The position numbers were made by a program, and so were the translations under genes. A stretch of DNA of 64,000 nucleotides from UBA1952 sp965246855 (GTDB lineage: Bacteria; Bacteroidota; Bacteroidia; Chitinophagales; Chitinophagaceae): NCBI GenBank assembly GCA_965246855.1, contig CBDFFP010000005.1, positions 1-64,000 of the forward strand. The letters are read 5' to 3'. The notes under the pieces are model-generated. The model was not told the origin of the DNA. It did not search any database and saw nothing but the letters and a program-made list of their open reading frames with translations. Positions 40,875 through 50,684 of the stretch are shown here, one piece after another (position 1 is the first letter of the stretch; each line of letters starts with the position of its first letter).

Positions 40875-43016
40875 TTAATGAAGAAGGATTTCGTCGCAGG
40901 CAAGCATGGATTTCCCCGTCTTCCGCTGCCGGAAGGCCTGGAAACGAAGTGTGTTGCCCTTGAGGTGAGAGATGTCTATCCGGTAAGAGGTAATATTTCC
41001 GGTTTTTTCGCGGCCTGTGAGGCTGCCTTGTGTTTGCTGGTCTTCGGAAGTAACCTCTACCGACTGCGGCAAAAATATATTGAACTGCGGGTCTTCCAAG
41101 AAAGAAACCACAACCGTTTTCGCGCCGTCATTCGGAATCCGATAAATCATATCGTCTCCACCCGCTATCAGCCAGCCATCGTGATAATCTTTTTCAAAGC
41201 CCCGCACGCCGTCCGTCAGCGTTTTCAGGTCGGAATATTCTTCGTCGGGCACAGAGATGGCGGTCAGGGTTTTGCCTGTCAGCACGCTTGTATCAGGCCG
41301 CGCATCCAGCGCGGTGCGCCAAGCAGCAATGTAGTCTGCCGTCATCCGCTCGCTTTCGCTGTACTGACGCATGTTTCCAAAATGAGCCAGCCCTTCATCC
41401 AAGGATTCTAACGCGTCCTCCACCGCTTTGCGCTTCACGCGCACGGTATTTCCTTGCTGCTCCAGAAAGCCATGCTCCTGCAAGCCCTGATAGCGCGCCG
41501 CACGCAGCCGCGTAAAGCTCCCCGCCGTGAGGATTCTGTTCAACTGCGCACGCTCGGCCTCGCCTGCTTTTGCCTTTATTTTTTGAAGCCCATCGTAGTA
41601 AGCCACGAAGGCCGGAACGTCAAAATAGGTAGCGGCTGCTTCGCGCATCCCACCATAAAGCGAAAGCGGTTTTTTCTTTTCCTGCACACGTTTTTCAAGC
41701 CCTAAGTAATAGTCGCCGGTCAGCTTTTCGGTAACCGGATATTGCTGCTTCAAATAGTCCCTGCAAAGCGCGTCCACTGACTGGTCGGGATTCATCAGCA
41801 GTGCCGCCATCACGTAGGTTTTCAGGTCTTCAAATGTGGTGTATTCATAGCCGCTGCCATTGAGGAAAACGCCCTTTACGCCATTGGCCCGGAACAGTTT
41901 CAGGCGCGCCTGCAACGTATAAAGAGAAGGGAAAGGCGTGAAATAATCGTCGAAATCGGAGCTGTAATCCCAGACGTATAAATGGCTGGTTTTGCTTTTC
42001 CACTGCTGCAAAGAAGCCACAAAAGTCTGCGTAGTACCGCCGCTGTTGTAAGAAATGCCCAGAGGCAAATCTATCGCGCTGATAAGCACACCTGCGTTTT
42101 CGGGCAACGGATTTTGGGGCGGACGGCGCGTAGTGAGATACGCACTGGTAAAAAACTGATGTTTAGGAAAGCGACTGGCCAGCGAAACGAGGAGCGCCGT
42201 AAAAGCAGGTGTAGCATTTCCTTCGGTGTTTCCTGCCGCTTTGCACTTCGGACAGAGACAAACAAGACTATTGTCGTTGGGCAGGATGGCGAAACGAACG
42301 GTCTGCTTGTCCCCGTTGCCAAAGCCATTTCCAATAGAGTCTACCAGTTGAGAATAAACAGCAGGCGAAGACGCACAGAACTGTGCCAGATTGCGCTTGC
42401 CGTCCACCAAAGCATAAACGTCTCCGGCAGGGTCTTTGGTAATTACTTTTTTCAGCCCGTGGCCCCAGATGCCCCAGTCGCGCTCCACGTTGTTGGTGCC
42501 GAGGATGCCTGCGTAATCATAGTCCAGATTGGGTGCGAAATACGGCTCGCGATATTCAAAAGCAAAATTTCCGCATTCTTCCTTCAGCTCTATCGTAGCG
42601 GGCGGTAGGTCGGCGATGCGGATGCGGGTGTCGCGCTGCCCCATAATCCGCAGCATCTGATACAGCACCCACGTCATCGCCTGGTCGTCTATAGCCCGGA
42701 TGCTTATGGAGTTTTTGGTGGAATGGATGCAGTAGCTTCCCTCTGTAGGAGCTGTCTTTCCGAGCGTAATCGTAAAAAGCTCAGGTTCTTCTTTAAGGCT
42801 TACAATCAACGACTTATCAGAACGCTTTTTAAGCTGACGGGAAAGAGATTCCTGCCATTTTTCGGAGAACGCACCGCCTGCAGATTCGGCTACGACAGCG
42901 TAACCTTTGATGTTTTCAGGATTAATGGAACCGGAAGAAGGGCCGCAACTTGCAAGAAAAGCTACGAGCAGCAACAACAAAATTTTACGGTTTCTGAATC
43001 TTTTAGAAAGAAACAT
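40875..43016 (-). CDS. DUF4838 domain lipoprotein (glycosidase-like)
   Basis: 713 residues with lipoprotein signal (ILLLLLVAFLASCGPSSG). Residues ~50-160 look like an alpha-N-acetylglucosaminidase-type N-terminal domain (ESAGGAFSEKW, WVLYQMLRIMG). The central DUF4838 domain has FAPNLDYDYAGILGTNNVERDWGIWGHGL, FAILPNDNSLVCLCPKCKAAGN and LYVWDYSSDFDDYFTPFPSLY, a TIM-barrel-like region related to glycoside hydrolases; a beta-rich end follows. It overlaps the upstream TPR/barrel gene by 14 bases. In this operon it may trim or modify the exported polysaccharide. Confidence 0.88.
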   Translation of the reverse strand: MFLSKRFRNRKILLLLLVAFLASCGPSSGSINPENIKGYAVVAESAGGAFSEKWQESLSRQLKKRSDKSLIVSLKEEPELFTITLGKTAPTEGSYCIHSTKNSISIRAIDDQAMTWVLYQMLRIMGQRDTRIRIADLPPATIELKEECGNFAFEYREPYFAPNLDYDYAGILGTNNVERDWGIWGHGLKKVITKDPAGDVYALVDGKRNLAQFCASSPAVYSQLVDSIGNGFGNGDKQTVRFAILPNDNSLVCLCPKCKAAGNTEGNATPAFTALLVSLASRFPKHQFFTSAYLTTRRPPQNPLPENAGVLISAIDLPLGISYNSGGTTQTFVASLQQWKSKTSHLYVWDYSSDFDDYFTPFPSLYTLQARLKLFRANGVKGVFLNGSGYEYTTFEDLKTYVMAALLMNPDQSVDALCRDYLKQQYPVTEKLTGDYYLGLEKRVQEKKKPLSLYGGMREAAATYFDVPAFVAYYDGLQKIKAKAGEAERAQLNRILTAGSFTRLRAARYQGLQEHGFLEQQGNTVRVKRKAVEDALESLDEGLAHFGNMRQYSESERMTADYIAAWRTALDARPDTSVLTGKTLTAISVPDEEYSDLKTLTDGVRGFEKDYHDGWLIAGGDDMIYRIPNDGAKTVVVSFLEDPQFNIFLPQSVEVTSEDQQTQGSLTGREKTGNITSYRIDISHLKGNTLRFQAFRQRKTGKSMLACDEILLH

Positions 43017-45855
43017 TAATGGTGAAGTAGGTGGTATACAAGCTTCTATAAACGCCTTTTGTGTTTGCTTTATAGTTATACCAGTTGCCGGTGAGACCCA
43101 GTGTCAGGTATTTGTTTACCATGTATTGTCCGCCAGCGCCCACCATCGTGTTGAAGGTGGAGAAGCCCTGATACAACTGTGTGTTGATGATATCCACTTC
43201 CGGGGCTGAGCCTGCCGAAGCCGTTGCCATCACGTTGCTGCGGTGGTTGAGGAAATAAAAACGTCCCTGCGCCATAAGGTTATACAGGAGCGTGCCGTCC
43301 AGCGAATACAGATTCAGGCGGGTATTGGCCCAGTACAAATCGCCCGACTTGCTCAGACCGCCTACGATGTTAGCCAGATTGGCATAAACAAGGTCGCTAT
43401 CCACATCATTTCTATCAGCAGTTTGTATTTGCAGTCGGCGGTAACCAAGACCCAATTCTCCCTCATAGCCTTTATTTTTACCTACTGCCTGAAAACCGGA
43501 GATATTGGCGAGAAACTGTGGAAAATAGCGGTTTGACCAACCAATATTTCCGCGTACAGAAAACTTACCAAAGTATTTTGTGAGTTCCAATATTGGCTGT
43601 ACCCCTGCCCCTTGAACCCTCCCGCTGTAATTCACGCGGCCCGTATAGGTGATGTTTTTCTCGTTGCGGCTGTATTCAATCGTAGAGACAGCGGTGATTA
43701 CATCCCGGTCATCAAAGCGACCACTGAAGTGCGATGCCGTAATAGAATTCTTGAAGGTTTTGTACTGCAACCAATCAAGGTGACGACGGAATTCAGGAAC
43801 TTCCAGTGCAGAGGGGTCATAGAATTTCTGATAGTCATATGTAGAGTCGTATATTTTTGCAGCCTCAAAAATCTCCCCTTTCGTATATTTCAAACCCTTG
43901 TTTAGCGGGTCGTAGTTGATAGCCGTATCCACCAGCGCCAGCGCGCCGTCGTAATCTTTGTCTTTTAGCCGCTGCCGGGCAATGGCGTCATTCACACCGC
44001 TATACGCATTCGCCAATTCCTTGCTGCCCGGATATTCCGGCATGATGGATTGAAGCAATTGTTGTGCGCCCACATAGTCCTTCCGCATAGAAAGGGCTTC
44101 AGCATATTTAATTTTAAAGAACAATTCGTTTGGATACAGACGATTTCCCATCTCTGCGTATTGCTGGAAAAGCGCCGAATCCCGCATCAGTGACGCCGAA
44201 TTAATGGCATAGTGAATGCCGAGATTGCTTTCGGGAACATAGGTAAACAACCGTTGTGCGACCTGCAAAGCCACCTGCGGACGGTTGTTATCCAGCAGCG
44301 TTTTCATGTAGCGGGTCGCCACTTCATTGTAGCCGGAAAGGAAAGAAGAATCCTGCATCGCTGTACCTCCGCTTTCAAAAGCCGTTTCAAACTGGCCCAT
44401 CGCATCCGGGTAGTTATTTTGCTGCATGTATACTTCCGCCTTCTTCAGAAAATATTCCACGTTTCCGGGGCGCAGGCGAAGCAGTTGGTCTGCCGTAAGA
44501 ATCGCCGCGTTGTAATTGCGGGTTTTCAGGTAGGCGTTGTACTGCATGTTCAGCGCGTTTTGGCGGGTTTCCACATCGCCGTTCACCGTCAGGAAGCGCG
44601 TCGCATTAATCACCTCTGGGTAACGCTCTTCAGCCATCAGGTCGCGGGCAACCTGATATTGCTGCGTAATGTATGCTTCTTTGATGTCGGCGTCCTGCGG
44701 AAAATCGAAATACAACTCTTTCAACTCCTGATTAGCTTTGCTAACATTGCCCATCCGGCGGTACACATCGTAACGCTTGAAACGCAAATCCTTGGAGCCA
44801 CCGCGCGCACCTGCTGCTTTGCCAATGTAATAGAGCGCCTGGTCGTAATATCCTTTAGTTATAGAGTTATTAATAAGATACGTCAAGGCTTCCTGATTGC
44901 CCGGCTGCTGCTCATATACTTGACCATAAAGCGTGTATGGGTCATTTTGGTTTTGATGCCGCGCCGACTCTATCAACAATTCGTTGTAATTGCCCTGCAA
45001 ATAAGTAGCGCCTTTCGCCCGGTTCACTTTAATAAATTCCGTTGCTTCTGCAAAGCGTTTCTGCTGCGTCAGGATGCCCAGTTTCTTTTCAATCAGCGCG
45101 CGGTTGGTGGGAAAACGGGCCAAACCACGCTCTGCGGTGTAAAGCGCCGATTCGGTGTTTCCGTATTGCAGGTAGTAATTGGTCAGCGTTACATAAGTAG
45201 CCGCATCGCCCATATTCTCCTTCAGCAGCGACTCCGAAATCTCAATTGCTTTGCCAACGTCGCCTTTGTTTTTGGCTTGAATCGCCTGGTCGGATTCGCG
45301 GTCGCTGAACATCTGTTTCAGCATCCGGTCTTCCGGGTAAATCTGTATCAGGCGGTGCAAATGGTCGTTCGCTACCGCCGTGTTTCCCTGCCGGTTGTAA
45401 AGCTCAATTTTCCGCAGCCACAGCGTCTTTTCATACGGCGTAGTTTCCAGCAGCTCATTGATATAGCAGATGGCGCTGGAGTAGCGGTTGGTCGCAATCT
45501 CCACGTTCATCAGCAGCGCGCGGGCATCTACGTCCTTTTTGTTCAGGATGAGTGCTTTCTGCAACTCGTAGCGCGCCGAATCGTAGTTCTTAAAGTTGTT
45601 GTGGTACTTCCCGGCCTGATAGCGCACATCGCCGTCGAGCGGGTTTTCTTTCAGCAATTTGTTCAGGATTGGCTTGCCTTCGGCCCATCTTCCCTGCTTA
45701 AAAAGCTGCTGGACTTTAATGAAATCCTCGTTCTGGATTTCCAGAACCTGTTGTTCTGCGCCACCCTTACGGGACACCAGTTTTTGTGCGTCTGCGGGGT
45801 GTGTTACCAGCAGGGAAAGCATGGTAAAGCCGGCTGCAGTTAAAATTCGTTTCAT
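43003..45855 (-). CDS. TPR protein with C-terminal YaiO-like outer-membrane barrel
   Basis: 950 residues with signal peptide MKRILTAAGFTMLSLLVTHP ADA. Residues about 45-690 are tetratricopeptide repeats (FKQGRWAEGKPILNKLLKEN, ARYELQKALILNKKDVDARA and many more). Residues about 720-950 form a transmembrane barrel (SITASHFSGRFDDRDVITAV, EGELGLGYRRLQI, LNHRSNVMATASAG), ending TTYFTINVSF with a terminal Phe, as in YaiO-type proteins. The layout mirrors PgaA/BcsC exopolysaccharide exporters (TPR scaffold plus barrel). It overlaps the downstream DUF4838 gene and follows the synthase by 30 bases. Confidence 0.88.
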   Translation of the reverse strand: MKRILTAAGFTMLSLLVTHPADAQKLVSRKGGAEQQVLEIQNEDFIKVQQLFKQGRWAEGKPILNKLLKENPLDGDVRYQAGKYHNNFKNYDSARYELQKALILNKKDVDARALLMNVEIATNRYSSAICYINELLETTPYEKTLWLRKIELYNRQGNTAVANDHLHRLIQIYPEDRMLKQMFSDRESDQAIQAKNKGDVGKAIEISESLLKENMGDAATYVTLTNYYLQYGNTESALYTAERGLARFPTNRALIEKKLGILTQQKRFAEATEFIKVNRAKGATYLQGNYNELLIESARHQNQNDPYTLYGQVYEQQPGNQEALTYLINNSITKGYYDQALYYIGKAAGARGGSKDLRFKRYDVYRRMGNVSKANQELKELYFDFPQDADIKEAYITQQYQVARDLMAEERYPEVINATRFLTVNGDVETRQNALNMQYNAYLKTRNYNAAILTADQLLRLRPGNVEYFLKKAEVYMQQNNYPDAMGQFETAFESGGTAMQDSSFLSGYNEVATRYMKTLLDNNRPQVALQVAQRLFTYVPESNLGIHYAINSASLMRDSALFQQYAEMGNRLYPNELFFKIKYAEALSMRKDYVGAQQLLQSIMPEYPGSKELANAYSGVNDAIARQRLKDKDYDGALALVDTAINYDPLNKGLKYTKGEIFEAAKIYDSTYDYQKFYDPSALEVPEFRRHLDWLQYKTFKNSITASHFSGRFDDRDVITAVSTIEYSRNEKNITYTGRVNYSGRVQGAGVQPILELTKYFGKFSVRGNIGWSNRYFPQFLANISGFQAVGKNKGYEGELGLGYRRLQIQTADRNDVDSDLVYANLANIVGGLSKSGDLYWANTRLNLYSLDGTLLYNLMAQGRFYFLNHRSNVMATASAGSAPEVDIINTQLYQGFSTFNTMVGAGGQYMVNKYLTLGLTGNWYNYKANTKGVYRSLYTTYFTINVSF

Positions 45856-45885
45856 GCAGAAAAGTAAAGGGGAAAAAGAGAGAAC

Positions 45886-47331
45886 CTACACCGCTTTTGG
45901 TGCCTGCTCCGAAGAGGCATCGAAGCCCTGCCGGGTCATCTGTCCCCACTTAAAGTTTTTCCGCGTCAGGAAGTCAATGTATCCTTTCACGCTAAAGAAA
46001 ACGATGAGCGGGTGATAGAGAAGCGACTCCACAATTGTGGCCAGCCCGATGCGAAGATAGCTTCCCATGCTCTTATGGCGAAACTCAGTTCGTGCATCCG
46101 ACAAAAGCGCCGTAATGGATACGCACAATCCGAACATATACACATAGAAAAGCATGATAAATGCATACTTCTGGTTGATGCCGCCGTTGAAGAGCAGGAA
46201 GATAGTAAAAATCACCCCCAGCGTTTCAATAACCGGCGCCAGAAACTCGTAGAAAAGCATGTAGGGATACGTAATCATTCCCAGCCGTCCATATTTAGCG
46301 TTGAAAAAGAATTTCCGGTGCACGAGCAGACACTGAATCAGTCCGCGTGCCCAGCGCGTGCGTTGCCGGTTCAATACTTTAATAGTGGCAGGACCTTCCG
46401 TCCAGCAACAGGTCTCCGGAATCTGCTTGATGGCATATTCCTTATTATATTCCCGCATATAAGCAATCAGCCGGAAGGTCATGTCCATGTCTTCGGCGTG
46501 AGAAAGCGGGTCATAACCACCCACACTAATCGCGACGGATTTATCAAAAAGCCCCAGTCCGCCAGATACGTTTGGAACCGCGTTGATTTTGCTCCACCCG
46601 GATTTACCAATCAGATAAGACCGCAAATATTCAATCTCCTGATACATAGGCCAGATTTGGCGCGGCACATTGTCTTCAATTACACGTCCGGTTTCGGTAG
46701 ATATTTTACAACTGTTCACCATGCGCATCGTCGCACCCACGGCAATCACGTGCTTTTCAGATTGCAGGATGGGCATTATCATCCGGGCTAGGGCGTCTTG
46801 AGCGAGAATACAATCTACATCCGTACAAATAAAGTAAGGATACTTCGCTACATTCACACCCGCGTTGGAAGCATCCGCTTTCGTACCTCCGTTCACCTTA
46901 TCAACTATTGTTAGCTTTGTATAAAGCGGATTTGTTGATTTGAAAATCCGCTTAAATGGCTTACTTTTAATTTTCTCAATATACAAATAAGGCGTCTCCA
47001 CCAATTCAAATACGTCAATCATTTTCTCCAGCGTCCGGTCTGTACTACCATCATTTACGATAACTACCTCATAAGTTGGGTAGTCAATCGTAAGCATCGA
47101 TTTGATGTTGGTGATGATCGTCAGCTCTTCATTAAACGCCGGAGCCACGATGGAAATACCCGGTGCATACGGCGATTTATTCAGCGCATCTAGGTAATAA
47201 TCAGACGTTTGTCCTTTGTGCGCCTGCCTTACCCGCAAAGACATGATAATGAGCGTCATGTATATAACAACGATACTCAGCATATAGATGAATATCGTGT
47301 ACTCGTAAAAATTAAATATTGTTTCCCACAT
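45886..47331 (-). CDS. Processive family 2 glycosyltransferase (inner membrane)
   Basis: 481 residues. One N-terminal membrane helix (about 10-32) leads to a GT-A domain with SIVAPAFNEELTI, VIVNDGSTDRT, TDVDCI (DxD), HAEDMD (catalytic Asp) and the processivity motif QRTRW, followed by three or four C-terminal helices (YPYMLFYEFLAPVIETLGVIF, YAFIMLFYVYMFGL). These are the hallmarks of PgaC/hyaluronan/cellulose-synthase-type enzymes. The sugar cannot be predicted. It is the central enzyme of the operon and sits 30 bases after the HEAT gene. Confidence 0.95.
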   Translation of the reverse strand: MWETIFNFYEYTIFIYMLSIVVIYMTLIIMSLRVRQAHKGQTSDYYLDALNKSPYAPGISIVAPAFNEELTIITNIKSMLTIDYPTYEVVIVNDGSTDRTLEKMIDVFELVETPYLYIEKIKSKPFKRIFKSTNPLYTKLTIVDKVNGGTKADASNAGVNVAKYPYFICTDVDCILAQDALARMIMPILQSEKHVIAVGATMRMVNSCKISTETGRVIEDNVPRQIWPMYQEIEYLRSYLIGKSGWSKINAVPNVSGGLGLFDKSVAISVGGYDPLSHAEDMDMTFRLIAYMREYNKEYAIKQIPETCCWTEGPATIKVLNRQRTRWARGLIQCLLVHRKFFFNAKYGRLGMITYPYMLFYEFLAPVIETLGVIFTIFLLFNGGINQKYAFIMLFYVYMFGLCVSITALLSDARTEFRHKSMGSYLRIGLATIVESLLYHPLIVFFSVKGYIDFLTRKNFKWGQMTRQGFDASSEQAPKAV

Positions 47332-47361
47332 AATTTTTTTTGAAAGCCGACAAAGCTGTTT

Positions 47362-48525
47362 TTAGAAGTGCAATTCGAAGTGTTGCAGAATTTTGCGGTC
47401 CAATTCGTCGTCGGAGTTTTTGAGGTTGGCAATTACCATATCGCCTTCCGGGCTATATTCCTTAATAGCGTTAGCGATTTGCAGCTTGGAATCTACAGAG
47501 ATGGCCACATTATAAGCATTCTGGAAAAAAGGCATTGCTTGCCCGCTTCTGAAGTGCAGGATGGCCTCAATTACGTGGCGCTGAACGCTTTCCGTAAGCG
47601 TTGGATATTCCTGCATCAATTCGTTTTCCACTTCGGCGTAGCGCAGGTCGCCCAGCGTTTCCAGAATGGCATTGCGGATTTCCTCGTCTTCTGTTTTGTT
47701 GAATTCTTCCCACAAATAAGGCAGCGCATAGTCCTGATTAAAAAACTTAATCTCATTTACCAGAAAAATCCGCATTTCCTTTTGCTGCGAGCTTCTGTAC
47801 CACTGAATAAAGCTGGGTAGTTTTTCATAAGGACGTTTTACCAGCATATCATGCAGGAAGATTTTGTCCCACGGCGTTAATCCTTGGTCAAAGTCATCGC
47901 TAAAGAAGCGGAACGGCGTGTTGTCCGTCAGAAAAACGTAAGCCGAACGGGCAAGACGGCGCAGCGGCTTGTTCCGGCTATTGGTAATCGCGTTCAAAGA
48001 GGCTTCCGAGATACCGCTGACTCCGAGTGCTGACAGTTTTAGAATGGCACGACTCAGACGGGCCGGAGTTTTGGATTCAAGTTCTGTTTCCCAGAAAGCG
48101 CGCAAGTCAAAAACCTCCATAATCATCTGAAAATTGTGGAAATTGTAGTTGAAAACATCTTCGCGGGCGTTCAGCAGCAGGTTGGTTATGGTGTGAATTT
48201 CCTTTGGCTCGTAGGCTTTTTCGGGCAGATTCAAATACGTCTTAACCGCGTTAAAATCCAGTTCATCGGGGCGGGAAAGCAGGTCGCTGAATTTGTCTGC
48301 AAAAAGGCTATAAATCCGGTTCAGGGATTTCTTCGTGCGCCGCACCACGTCTGAAAAAACCAGAAAGGTAATCAGTTTGTAGATGTAGATAGCTGCGAAA
48401 GTGAGGATAAACAGCCGCGCAATAATAATTACGAGCGGCATCGTACTATCGAAGAGCAGATCGTAAAAATAGCTACCGATCTCCGACAAGACGAGTTGAA
48501 ACGTACTGGCGTCTAAAAGAAGCAT
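47362..48525 (-). CDS. HEAT-repeat protein with N-terminal membrane anchor
   Basis: 387 residues. A hydrophobic segment (LVIIIARLFILTFAAIYIYK LITFLVF, about 30-57) anchors the protein, which is helical beyond that. The C-terminal half carries HEAT-like repeats (LPYLWEEFNKTEDEEIRNAILETLGDLRYAEVENELMQEY and ESVQRHVIEAILHFRSGQAM), suited to protein contacts. It heads the five-gene operon. From memory, HEAT-repeat membrane proteins are often paired with GT2 enzymes in Bacteroidota. I infer that it partners the synthase, perhaps as a regulatory scaffold. Confidence 0.85.
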   Translation of the reverse strand: MLLLDASTFQLVLSEIGSYFYDLLFDSTMPLVIIIARLFILTFAAIYIYKLITFLVFSDVVRRTKKSLNRIYSLFADKFSDLLSRPDELDFNAVKTYLNLPEKAYEPKEIHTITNLLLNAREDVFNYNFHNFQMIMEVFDLRAFWETELESKTPARLSRAILKLSALGVSGISEASLNAITNSRNKPLRRLARSAYVFLTDNTPFRFFSDDFDQGLTPWDKIFLHDMLVKRPYEKLPSFIQWYRSSQQKEMRIFLVNEIKFFNQDYALPYLWEEFNKTEDEEIRNAILETLGDLRYAEVENELMQEYPTLTESVQRHVIEAILHFRSGQAMPFFQNAYNVAISVDSKLQIANAIKEYSPEGDMVIANLKNSDDELDRKILQHFELHF

Positions 48526-48644
48526 AAGAACAGAATTTTCAGAGCTTTAGAGGGAAGTGAAGAAGGAGAAAAAGGAATATAGTCCGGCGAATAAAAATCA
48601 GGTCACTCCTGTTTAATTGATCCGATTAGCAATATAAAACAAGA

Positions 48645-48666
48645 GCTACTTACGGAGGTAAGTAGC
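48645..48666. promoter_or_regulatory. 9-base inverted repeat upstream of the exopolysaccharide operon
   Basis: GCTACTTAC-GGAG-GTAAGTAGC is a perfect dyad about 120 bases upstream of the first ATG (48525). It could be an operator or a leader hairpin. The downstream interval holds AAGGAATATAG and no exact -7 consensus. Confidence 0.5.
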
Positions 48667-49012
48667 CGCTAAAGTAATGCTGGCAAGACGAAAATGGAAA
48701 CAAAAGGAAAATGATATTTCCTGCCTAAGGAAGAAAAAGAGCTTAATTTTTTAGAAACCGGAGACTTCAGAAGGCTTTTTAAAGGTGCAAGCGGATATTA
48801 AATATGCTTTTGTTCTTCAAAAGAAAGCCTTACAACCCGTTGATAATGAGCACTGCACATCATCTGGAGCAGGCTTTTTATGAGGTCCTGTTCCAATCCG
48901 GGAAAATTTATTTCCCAAGAATAGCATTCCAAATTTTGTCAAAAAACCAATCAAGTTTCGTCAAAAACTCACAGACATTTATGAAAAAATGCTCGCCATT
49001 TTAAAACTTTAA
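48667..49012. other. Intergenic stretch without convincing genes
   Basis: AT-rich, with a 66-residue open frame at 48804-49004 that has no signal, family or ribosome-binding support. No repeat or promoter match was found. Confidence 0.4.
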
Positions 49013-49052
49013 CAATTCCGCAACCTGTGTTTTTCCGCAGGCTGCGGAATTG
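49013..49052. terminator. Hairpin beyond trxA
   Basis: CAATTCCGCA/TGCGGAATTG arms around a loop that contains the mini-hairpin CCTGTGTTTTTCCGCAGG. Located 54 bases past the trxA stop, on the 3' side. Confidence 0.55.
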
Positions 49053-49105
49053 TATTAGCGTTGTGGCTTACAAAAATCGTGCTAAGGGGCTATCTCTTGG
49101 GTTCA

Positions 49106-49426
49106 TTAAGACAAGTGGGGTGTCAGCTTTTTCTCAAAAGCTGATTTTGGCGCGGCACCCACCTGCTTATCCACGATCTGTCCGTTTTTGATGAACAGGA
49201 TGCAAGGAATAGAAGTAATGCCATACTCTACGGAAAGCTGCGGATTCTCATCCACATTTACTTTACCTACGTTTACACGGCCTTCGTACTCTTTGCTCAG
49301 CGCATCAATGGTTGGACCCAGCGCCAGACAAGGACCACACCAAGGCGCCCAGAAATCTATAATGCTCAGTTTATCGGAGGAAAGGACTTCTTTTTCGAAG
49401 TTAGCGTCGGTGTAGATGGCAGCCAT
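49106..49426 (-). CDS. trxA: Thioredoxin
   Basis: 106 residues: MAAIYTDANFEKEVLSSDK, IDFWAPWCGPCLALGP with C30/C33, VGKVNVDENPQLSVEYGITS IPC with the cis-Pro, FIKNGQIVDKQVG. A standard cytosolic thioredoxin that reduces ribonucleotide reductase and other disulfides. Confidence 0.97.
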   Translation of the reverse strand: MAAIYTDANFEKEVLSSDKLSIIDFWAPWCGPCLALGPTIDALSKEYEGRVNVGKVNVDENPQLSVEYGITSIPCILFIKNGQIVDKQVGAAPKSAFEKKLTPHLS

Positions 49427-49690
49427 AAGAAAGTTGAGTTGTCTAAGACGCTACAAAAATAACGTGCCTTCTACCTAACGGCTTTCTTAAAACAGCGAAA
49501 GGCTATTGACAGAATTGATAGCCGCGCAAAACACCATACAATATACCGTTATGTTTGTTCAAGGGATATCATTTGCAACTTCTACAAAAAGCTTTCTCTC
49601 GCGTTGTTGCTGTTTTTGGAGTAACCGCACTGCAATGCGGATAAAAGCAGCGGGAATTCTGAGTCTGCCAGAATTTAAGTCCAAATACTT

Positions 49691-49722
49691 TTTGCCGTTC
49701 CGATCCCCGACGCTTACCTTTG
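49691..49722 (+). promoter_or_regulatory. Strong Bacteroidota promoter for rpsL
   Basis: TTTG (49691-49694), 20 bases, then TACCTTTG (49715-49722) match the full consensus TTTG-N19-21-TAnnTTTG. The start codon of rpsL is 35 bases further. The clearest promoter in the window. Confidence 0.8.
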
Positions 49723-49757
49723 CGCTCCGTTTTTAAAATTCTCCTCTGAAGTAAGTA

Positions 49758-50138
49758 ATGCCTACTATCCAGCAATTGGTTCGTAAGGGACGCACGCAAA
49801 TCGAAGTCAAGTCCAAAAGCCGCGCTTTGGATGCGTGCCCGCAGCGCCGTGGCGTTTGTACCCGCGTTTATACCACTACGCCTAAAAAGCCAAACTCCGC
49901 CCTGCGCAAGGTAGCCAAGGTGCGCCTGACCAACAAGATTGAGATCATCGCCTACATTCCCGGCGAAGGTCACAATCTGCAGGAACACAGTATCGTGCTG
50001 ATTCGCGGCGGACGGGTGAAAGACCTTCCCGGCGTTCGTTATCATATCGTTCGTGGCGCGCTAGATACCGCCGGCGTGAAAGACCGCAAGCAAAGCCGCT
50101 CCAAGTACGGCACGAAGAAAGAAAAAGCGAAAAAATAA
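49758..50138 (+). CDS. rpsL: 30S ribosomal protein S12
   Basis: 126 residues: MPTIQQLVRKGRTQIEVKSK, CPQRRGVCTRVYTTTPKKPN SALRKVAKVRL, GEGHNLQEHSIVLIRGGRVK DLPGVRYHIVRG and the basic tail SRSKYGTKKEKAKK. The TTTPKKPNSALRKVA and VKDLPGVRYH lysines that set streptomycin sensitivity are wild type. Expected beta-methylthio-Asp site in the same loop is conserved. It is followed by rpsG after 56 bases. Confidence 0.98.
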   Translation: MPTIQQLVRKGRTQIEVKSKSRALDACPQRRGVCTRVYTTTPKKPNSALRKVAKVRLTNKIEIIAYIPGEGHNLQEHSIVLIRGGRVKDLPGVRYHIVRGALDTAGVKDRKQSRSKYGTKKEKAKK

Positions 50139-50194
50139 TTTTTTAAAACGTCGTTTCCGGGCTTCGCGTTCGGAAAACCGATTTTTCTATTCCC

Positions 50195-50662
50195 ATGAGA
50201 AAGGCACAAGCCAAAAAGCTTCCGCTCGCTCCCGATCCGAAGTTCAACGATAAAATGGTAACCCGTTTTGTAAACTGCCTGATGTGGGGCGGCAACAAAA
50301 CCGTGGTTCTCGGCGCTTTCTACGAAGCACTGGATAAAGTAGGCACCATCACTTCTGAAGAAGGCTATGAAGTGTGGAAACGCGCACTGGCCAATGTAAC
50401 ACCCGCTGTAGAAGTGCGCAGCCGCCGGATTGGTGGTTCTACCTTCCAGATTCCAACGGAAGTGCGCCCTGACCGCAAAATTTCCCTTTCCATGAAGTGG
50501 CTGATTCGTTACAGCCGCGAGCGCAACGGTAAAACCATTGCCGATAAGCTGGCCAACGAAATTGTAGCCGCAGCAAAGGGCGAAGGTGGTGCCTACAAAA
50601 AGAAAGAAGACATTCACCGTATGGCCGAAGCCAACAAAGCTTTCGCTCACTTCCGCGTGTAA
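50195..50662 (+). CDS. rpsG: 30S ribosomal protein S7
   Basis: 155 residues: MRKAQAKKLPLAPDPKFNDK MVTRFVNCLMWGG, TPAVEVRSRRIGGSTFQIPT EVRPDRK, and EDIHRMAEANKAFAHFRV. It nucleates the 30S head domain. In most Bacteroidota fusA follows in the same operon; here a terminator and an opposite-strand nuclease follow instead. Confidence 0.98.
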   Translation: MRKAQAKKLPLAPDPKFNDKMVTRFVNCLMWGGNKTVVLGAFYEALDKVGTITSEEGYEVWKRALANVTPAVEVRSRRIGGSTFQIPTEVRPDRKISLSMKWLIRYSRERNGKTIADKLANEIVAAAKGEGGAYKKKEDIHRMAEANKAFAHFRV

Positions 50663-50684
50663 CCGACTGCTTTAAAAGTTTTTT

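Noticed and set aside
48804..49004. 66-codon open frame on the plus strand
   Set aside because: No signal, domain, or promoter; AT-rich intergenic DNA.
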